Assembly: GCF_041260155.1 (NCBI RefSeq)
Contig: NC_091942.1
Location: 8,202,501-8,266,500, forward strand
Reading direction: 5' to 3'
DNA from: Ptychodera flava
Taxonomy: Eukaryota; Hemichordata; Enteropneusta; Ptychoderidae
DNA: 64,000 bases
The position numbers and the translations under genes were made by a program. Shown piece after piece: positions 57,791-64,000 of this stretch. Numbering within the stretch: the first letter of the stretch is position 1; each line of letters begins with the position of its first letter. The notes below the pieces were generated by a model, which was not told the DNA's origin, searched no databases, and worked only from the letters and a program-made list of their open reading frames with translations.

Positions 57791-58638
57791 TAGTGATAAC
57801 ATATATCTTGTTGTTCTGTGAAGGGTACTACTATTAATGAACCTGTTGTAAAACACATGAGCATATTCAGTTCATATCTGGTTTATGATCGAGAATAAAA
57901 CTCTGGGGTCGCCATGCAGCGCTTGGGATACAACACGAATTACTATTTACAGTTCAAAATGACCACAATATATTATATGTTACCTGTAGGTAGTTAGAAT
58001 TTTGTTTAAATTTTGATTTTTATAAAAACAAGGTGGTAAACACTTCATCAGCTACTCTTTAGGCTTCACAATTAGTCCACAAAGGCAGCAGTAACAAAAG
58101 GATTGTAAAATCTGAGTCCCAAAAACTGTCCAAAAAGTATAGTCGTAATTTAAAAGAAGACAGAGCTGACATAACAGAAAGTTCTACAACAAGCAAAATT
58201 GTTGAAATTGAAGAGATTGTATCTTCTTTGTAATTGACACGTAGTGACCTTAATAAGACGATGTCAAACAGTATTCAAGTTTTCATCAATTGTTTAACAA
58301 TGTTTTACTTCAAAATTAATTTTATAGAACAGAACATCAGAAAGCAAACTTCTACAGAACAGGAAAGAAAAAAAATTACCAAATTGCTTGCAAAAGCAAA
58401 CGGATTTGCCGAGTCTGTGCTATCATTTGAGAAGTGGTAGTCCGTGATATATATGAATAATTTCAGCCATTACATGGCCTCTGTTTTGTCTATGACATGA
58501 TGTCATCAGTTTGAGGCCATACCACTCTATCTTGTATGTTTGTGTCTGTTTGTTAGCACCGATTTCACCTGTCATTGATAGCAGGGAAAGTCCCTGAAGA
58601 ATTCAAGATTTTCCCCTCAATCCAAATTTTGTCTTTAC

Positions 58639-58761
58639 CTTGTTCACAGTTGAAACCTTGGAAACAGTCAATGCAGGTACACTGGTAGGCAGTACAGGAA
58701 TCCTGGATTGAAGAACACTGACCACCATTTTGACACGGGTTCTGGTCACAAACATCAACCG
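58639..58761 (-). CDS. EGF-like exon G2, right gene (intact twin of F2)
   Basis: The exon is 123 nt, phase 1-1, with acceptor TTTTTAG and donor GTAAAG on the minus strand. It encodes an eight-cysteine module of spacing 4-5-6-4-1-2-5 (CQNGGQ, QDSC, CIDCFQGFNC). Compared with F2 it carries substitutions (for example QDSC for QGSC) and retains the base missing there. Confidence 0.87.
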
Positions 58762-59339
58762 CTAAAAATCAAAAGTCAACACATAGCCAGCAAAAGTCAA
58801 ATATCAGCATGTTAAGCTATCTTATACATGGATTTATATGGAATTTATGGAATTTGAAATAAAGCAATAACTTATTTTGTTCGGGGGACATTTTTATCTT
58901 TCCTATTTAAGACTAAAAATAATTAACACCAAAACAGACCAACAGTTTTATTATCAAATGGTTTTGCAGGAGTCCTCACAAGCTAGGGACCAGATAAAAG
59001 TATACAATTGAGAGAGTATGAAATTGTCTTCTGAAGTTACATGTACATGATATGGAACATGTAATGTATATCGCAGAGACTATGATCAGGAAGATTGCTA
59101 CATTTTTCACAAATTGAAAGTGGGACCAAACTTAACCCAATAGCCCTTGTGTATGAATTAATCTTTTTTGAAAATCAATAAGATGGTGATGCTGGATACC
59201 AACTTTACAAGAGACCAAACTGAGAATAAGGAATACAATATTCCAATCACTGAATATCAGTTCAGTGTTGGCAAGTACATAATACTCTAAGTCATTCAAT
59301 CGACAAAAACAAAAAAAACCAGAGTGATCTTTGACTTAC

Positions 59340-59466
59340 GGATTTGACAGAGTGTGACCAGTCCAGCAGCTGCTGGGACATGTGCATGTATATTCTGTGC
59401 ATGAGCCTGGCACTGGAGAACAGAAGCCGCCATTTTGACATGGAATTGAGTTGCATGGGTCGACCA
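59340..59466 (-). pseudogene. EGF-like exon G3, one-base insertion (twin of F3)
   Basis: The splice sites are intact, but the exon is 127 nt where F3 has 126. One extra base between the WTG and QLC codons (GGTCACACTC against GGTCAACTC) shifts the last cysteine out of frame. The rest of the module (PGSC, CTCPSSCW) is normal. It may be a real lesion or an assembly indel. Confidence 0.82.
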
Positions 59467-60063
59467 CTGAAATTCAAAGAAATAAACATGAAACACACTT
59501 CATTAATTATGACTGTACAACATCTGTAGATCGAGTGAAAATAATCTCTTCAGCAGAAATGATCAAACTAATACAAGATATGTTTGTTGGTGGGATGAAA
59601 ACAAGTTAAAAAAATAAAAGTGGCATACACGTGACATATACCGGTACACACACTTGAACTATGAGATACGATATGTTGGGCATTTTTGTCATATCATGGA
59701 ACATTTTCCCATCCAAATGTTAAATTTTGTTTCAAAAAAATCAACCCTTGATAGATTACACTTAGAGAGACATGATCGCGCCTTGACCGATAATCATCTT
59801 TGACATAATAAAATATGCAAATAAAACTAAATACACCTATAATTTTGGATAAATTATTGTTCAATGGAAAAGTTTACTATAAACCGTCTGATCAGTGGTG
59901 AATTTTGCGGCATGGAGCACAATTTGGATTAGTGTCAAAATTTAAGGTGGAAGACATTAATTTTTTAGAGATTTTTATCCATAAATATCTCCATGAGTTG
60001 AAGTTACGTCCAGTACGGAATAGGATGTCCAAACAAAGAGGAGACTGTAATAAGAAGACTCAC

Positions 60064-60180
60064 ACTGAAGACAGTTATCTCCTTCATAGCAGTCAGGGCA
60101 GATGCATCTCTGTGTCTGGCATCCCGTCTCAATGCATGTACCGCCATTGGCACACGGATTTGGTGAACAAGGATTAAGCA
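60064..60180 (-). CDS. EGF-like exon G4, right gene (twin of F4)
   Basis: The exon is 117 nt, phase 1-1, with acceptor TTTCTGCAG and donor GTGAGT on the minus strand. It encodes the same module as F4 (spacing 4-5-4-4-1-2-5) with no amino-acid change. It lies in the part of the duplication that is almost identical between copies. Confidence 0.88.
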
Positions 60181-63100
60181 CTGCAGAAACAGTCAAGATA
60201 GAAAATTGTTTTTCTAGATATCGATGACAGGGAGAAACACTTGTCTGACATTTCTTTTCTGTACATTAAAAGATGGATGACTTTGAAGATGACGATGGAA
60301 AGGAAAGTCGTTTTGAACATAGAATCTTGGCAGTTGTGCTAGAGTTATTAATCCTCTCGGGTAAAACAAATTGTTATCAATTGTGATTGTGGACCTGTTC
60401 AGAGGGAATTTAGTCCGTAGGCTGGAGGGGCCCACCGTGCACCCCAACACATCTCTATTGTATGGGTTTTTCGTTCTTTAGGATCTGCTGAACAAGAAAA
60501 AAGATGTTAACATTGGGTATTTTTAGATGCACTACCTTTCTGGGCTGGTTTTTGATTTGTATGTACCGCGATAATGGCGAAAAATGGGTAGGGGTTACTA
60601 TGTCCACCAATAGATTGAGGAAACCAGCATGAAATAACACAAACCTTACAGTTATGGAAAGATCAGACACTGCTCTTCATGAGAGACACCACATTTAGCA
60701 AAATTAATTTTTGTATATAGAATAGGACAACTTTAAAATAAAAAAATTTTGACAATTTTGAAATTTTTCACCCCAAATGCCATATAACAATTGTGATTTA
60801 CTTTTTATGAAGCAAAATTTTGACAGCTTGTTATGTTAAGATTATTTATTCCTACATGATAAACGAGAAAATAAGTGTTAACATTATATATATAATAGTA
60901 CACTTCTTTTCTGGGGTCAAATTTGAATTGCGTGTATAGTTTTTTAAAGCTTAGATACTGGTCTTTCTATGATGTATAAGTTTTAGTTTTAAAATTATGA
61001 CGTCATAGAATTGGATGACTTCAAATCAATTTTCTCTGATGATTCAGTAGTTTTAACCGGAAGAAAATATGATAACTATGGTTTCCTTAAAATGAAGCAA
61101 AGCAAACAGATTTATGGTTTTTATTTACAAATTGCGGTGTGCTGAAGAAGAAAAATTTCAAAATTAGGTATTTACCATGCAGTATTGTCTCCTGTCACTA
61201 AACTTGCAAATTTTCTATACGGGTATATCGTGAATTTAGCAATAACCCCCGCTGCACGAGGTATACACGAGATTTTGATACAATGCTCGACATATAGCAC
61301 GAGCCGATAGGCGAGTTCTATATGGAGCGGGTTGTACCAAATAAGTACAAGAGTTCAAATAAGAAGAAAAAGTAAATTTTTTTTGCGTAAATTAACATAA
61401 GAACAATAGCCCTGGTATAAGCTTACTAAAATAGATTTGTCTCATTCTGTACCGTATTAGTAATTACGTCGACCGTTGCGTCACGACATTAAGAATGGTA
61501 CAGTGAGGTTACAGGAGCTATTTTTGATGGATAATTTGGACTTTCATTGTACTAGAAAATAAGAGTTTTTAAATAATCCAGACGCGGGATGACTGCAACT
61601 GTTGAACAGTTGTGCAAAGTGTGGTGCCCGATCGCAATGCAGCGATCGAGAGCTGGACGCTGAAACCACCGCGCCGGTTGCATTTGATGTCAACTTTCAT
61701 CGCAGTCGCCAGAAGTCACCCAATTGTTATTTTGAACTTCTTGGTCTACATCGTTAGAACACCCTGATCTGTTACAGCCCAAACTTTGGTTGGGAAAGAA
61801 TATCTGACATACTGTTACTGTGAGGAAGTGTCAATTTATTTGCGTATCAACGAATACTAGCTTCACTTCAAAGAGCGGTAGGATATATCGCGTCTCAACT
61901 CCCGCTGAATCCAGAATAGTGCAAGGCGCGCTATTGCCGTTTTACATCACACCCATATTTGCAGCTTCACAAATGTCTTTCACCATCAATTCCAACTTAT
62001 TTCAACCAAGAGGTGAGTTACAGCCTCATACTTTATCTGTGTATCGAAATTCGGATTTCGGTCAAAGCGGACTATTTCGGTTTTTCTCGAGGGCCTATGG
62101 TTTACATGGGTACGTTCAAATGCACCGACTGGGCAACTTTTGAAAATGCTGGTTTAGAAATTAGAGGCCCGTTTTACTACTGCTATCAGTGCTAAAACAG
62201 TATTTTAGCATCGGATGAATGAGCTCTCGTCCAATCAGAATGGCGCATGGTAGCATGATATAATATAATGAGCATTCTACTGGTATGTGATGAACTAATG
62301 CACAGCTCTAAAAAGAAGACTTAAAAATGCGTCCAAGTAGTCATATTGTCATTTTCTCCTTACAGTAATATAGACTGTGGATGACTGTCTATTTTTATAA
62401 ATATACTATTTTAATATTTTTCTGTGAAATGTTTTTGATAAGACGATGCTTGGAAAATTTTATATGCTCCCTTGTCTTATATTAGTGATACAGCAAGCAT
62501 CAATATATTAGACCATGGGCTAGAGGGGGACTACGTTAACCTTTCCCCTCCCCAGTATAACACATATGTTATTTTTCAGAAGCCTTGGGGTCCCTAGAGT
62601 ACGAAATAGAATTTTAACAGAAAAAATAGAGGGACTTAATAGCTGTTGCGGTCATGCTTTGAAGGGTACCGCAAAATCATGATTTTGCGATCCATATGCA
62701 TTTTGTCAGCTGAGCTTACCTTTTAACATTAACTGGCTTTGTTGTATTATGAGAAAGGCAATTTATTCGCCTTAAAATGATATATTGTAATATGCAATAT
62801 CTTCTGTAGTTTTCATAAAAAAGAAGCAAAACTTAACCCATACCCCAAAGTTTATATCGCAAATTACTGTCAAAACTAATCTCAATTTCTACCAATTATT
62901 TACCTAGACATCATAAGAAGGGCAATGCTTTGTATTAAATTTGGATTTTTTGCTACTGGAACATGCTAGAAAAATGAAATAAACTTTCAGCAGAAAAAAA
63001 TTGGTTTGCTGTAGCTATAATGGCATATTTTTAAGGGTACTGCAAAATCGCAGTACTCGCATACGGTTTTGGTAAACCTATCTTCTTGTAAGTCGTTGCT

Positions 63101-63544
63101 TAGCTTATTTTTAACATAACCTGGCTAGGGGGTATCATTAGAACGGTAATTTATTTTTCTTAAATAGGCGTGTTGTTGTATGCGATATCTTTTAAAGTGT
63201 TAATGAAAAAGGATCAAACCTTGCTTTATTTTAAGGAAACCATAATTATTATATTTTCTTTCGGTTAAAAATTGCTGAATTACTCGAAAAAAAATCGATT
63301 TAAATTTATCCAATTCTATGACGTCATATTTTTTAAACTAAAACTTATATATTATAGAAAGTCCAGTATCTAAGCTTTCAAAAACTCTAAGGTATATGGC
63401 AATTCTAGCCAATTTACTTTATCAAGGAAAGAATGTTGTACCCCTAACCCCTAGCTTTTGCGTACCCATACGAGATATAAGCAATTCAAAATTGACCCAA
63501 GAAAAGTAGTGTAGTGTTAAATATATAATGTTAGTACTTATTGT
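60181..63544. other. Long intron, duplicate of 52871-56234
   Basis: This repeats the earlier intron with an offset of about 7.3 kb, including the NLFQPRG-type frame (61973-62013) and its inverted NLFYPRG-type counterpart near 60350-60395. No confirmed exon. Confidence 0.5.
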
Positions 63545-63665
63545 CTTGTTTATTATGTAGAAACTCCAGCATTGTGTACACGTGCAAAGTGGCACAGTGT
63601 ACTGACCCGGCGCTGCCTGACAGAAACCGACGTTCCCATTAGGGTTAGGCTGACATGGATTAACA
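63545..63665 (-). pseudogene. Decayed EGF-like exon G5 (twin of F5)
   Basis: This has the same missing cysteines and missing AG acceptor as the copy at 56235, plus one further single-base difference (CTCCAGC against CTCCAAGC on the plus strand). Confidence 0.6.
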
Positions 63666-64000
63666 GTTGTAGGGAAACAAAATCAGTTTGAAATCGAGCA
63701 ACAGACTATCAGGAATCAGCCCTGCTGGAAGAAAATGTAGGAGAAGTCAAGTTCAAACTCACTTCACACATCAGACGAATAGTCAACTTTGTATTTTAAT
63801 TTACCAGTTTACAGAAAATAAGGAAGCTTTTCACTTCTTAGAGAGCGTTCAGTTATTATGGCCTTGAGGGGGTGGGCGGCAAATTCTTCCTGTGCATCAG
63901 TCAAAATAGGTGAATCCCCTACCCATTGCTCAAAAAAATTGGTGAGCCCCTTTTAAGATGACAAAAATTTCATGACCCCCCACATTGCTTAAATAAATCT

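Larger units (their letters stand above)
50464..57889. repeat. Tandem duplication, copy 1 (7.4 kb, EGF exons F2-F5)
   Basis: The left edge at ATAAAACTCTGGGGTCGCCA (about 50469) recurs at about 57896. The copy holds exons 51236-51357, 52018-52143, 52754-52870 and the relic near 56300, and ends with the 147-bp satellite. From 50464 to about 52475 it differs from copy 2 by many substitutions and indels. From about 52475 on, the copies look identical apart from short indels, mostly single-base. Confidence 0.92.
57890..64000. repeat. Tandem duplication, copy 2 (runs off the window)
   Basis: This is the counterpart of 50464 to about 56720 in direct orientation, containing exons 58639-58761, 59340-59466, 60064-60180 and the relic near 63600. 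The window ends before its right edge, so whether the satellite follows here too is unknown. Confidence 0.92.

Overview
The window is AT-rich, intron-rich metazoan DNA. It carries short spliced exons, LTR and DNA transposons, satellites and microsatellites, and no operon-like coding. The best-supported host content is two neighbouring minus-strand genes, built from a repeated exon that encodes an unusual eight-cysteine EGF-like module. A marine invertebrate is the likeliest source (a deuterostome is possible, but I cannot name the species). No rRNA, tRNA or CRISPR array is supported.

Left gene (31.5 kb down to below position 1, minus strand). A signal-peptide exon (31481-31544) ends in phase 1. 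It is followed downstream by phase 1-1 EGF-like exons at 27.5, 26.9, 23.9, 22.0, 20.7, 12.0, 9.9 and 0.86 kb. Decayed exons lie at 26.7, 22.1 and 21.0 kb. Between 0 and 26 kb the same 2-3 kb intron-plus-exon segment recurs several times. Three mobile elements sit in these duplicated introns: a Ty3/Gypsy retrotransposon (1099-9317), a foldback-like element (about 12390-17429) and a TA-flanked non-autonomous element (17501-19435). Paralogous copies of the same intron act as empty sites that fix their boundaries.

Middle (31.6-44.8 kb). This is mostly non-coding: a TIR element and inverted repeats at 28-31 kb, a 0.4-kb direct repeat, a 73-bp hairpin satellite at 41.3-41.7 kb, and one orphan cysteine-rich exon at 42.6 kb.

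Right gene (beyond 64 kb down to 44839, minus strand). EGF-like exons run from 63.6 to 49.3 kb. They are followed by an exon that is almost entirely a transmembrane helix (47159-47240) and by a long terminal exon (44839-45831) encoding a cytoplasmic tail. The tail has three internal repeats with YxxL/I motifs, two of them paired as ITAM-like YxxL-x7-YxxL/I, and a C-terminal ITIM-like motif. All splice phases fit (1-1 for EGF exons, 1-2 for TM, 2 into the tail). The architecture is that of a type I EGF-repeat receptor with tyrosine-based signalling, comparable in logic to Draper/MEGF10/CED-1. The EGF-exon region is tandemly duplicated (about 50464-57889 and 57890 to the window end), with a 147-bp satellite at the junction. 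Over the last 4.2 kb the copies differ, as far as I can see by eye, almost only by one-base indels. Some apparent frameshifts here may therefore be assembly errors.

All comparisons were made by eye. Exon calls rest on cysteine pattern, splice consensus and phase, not on transcripts.
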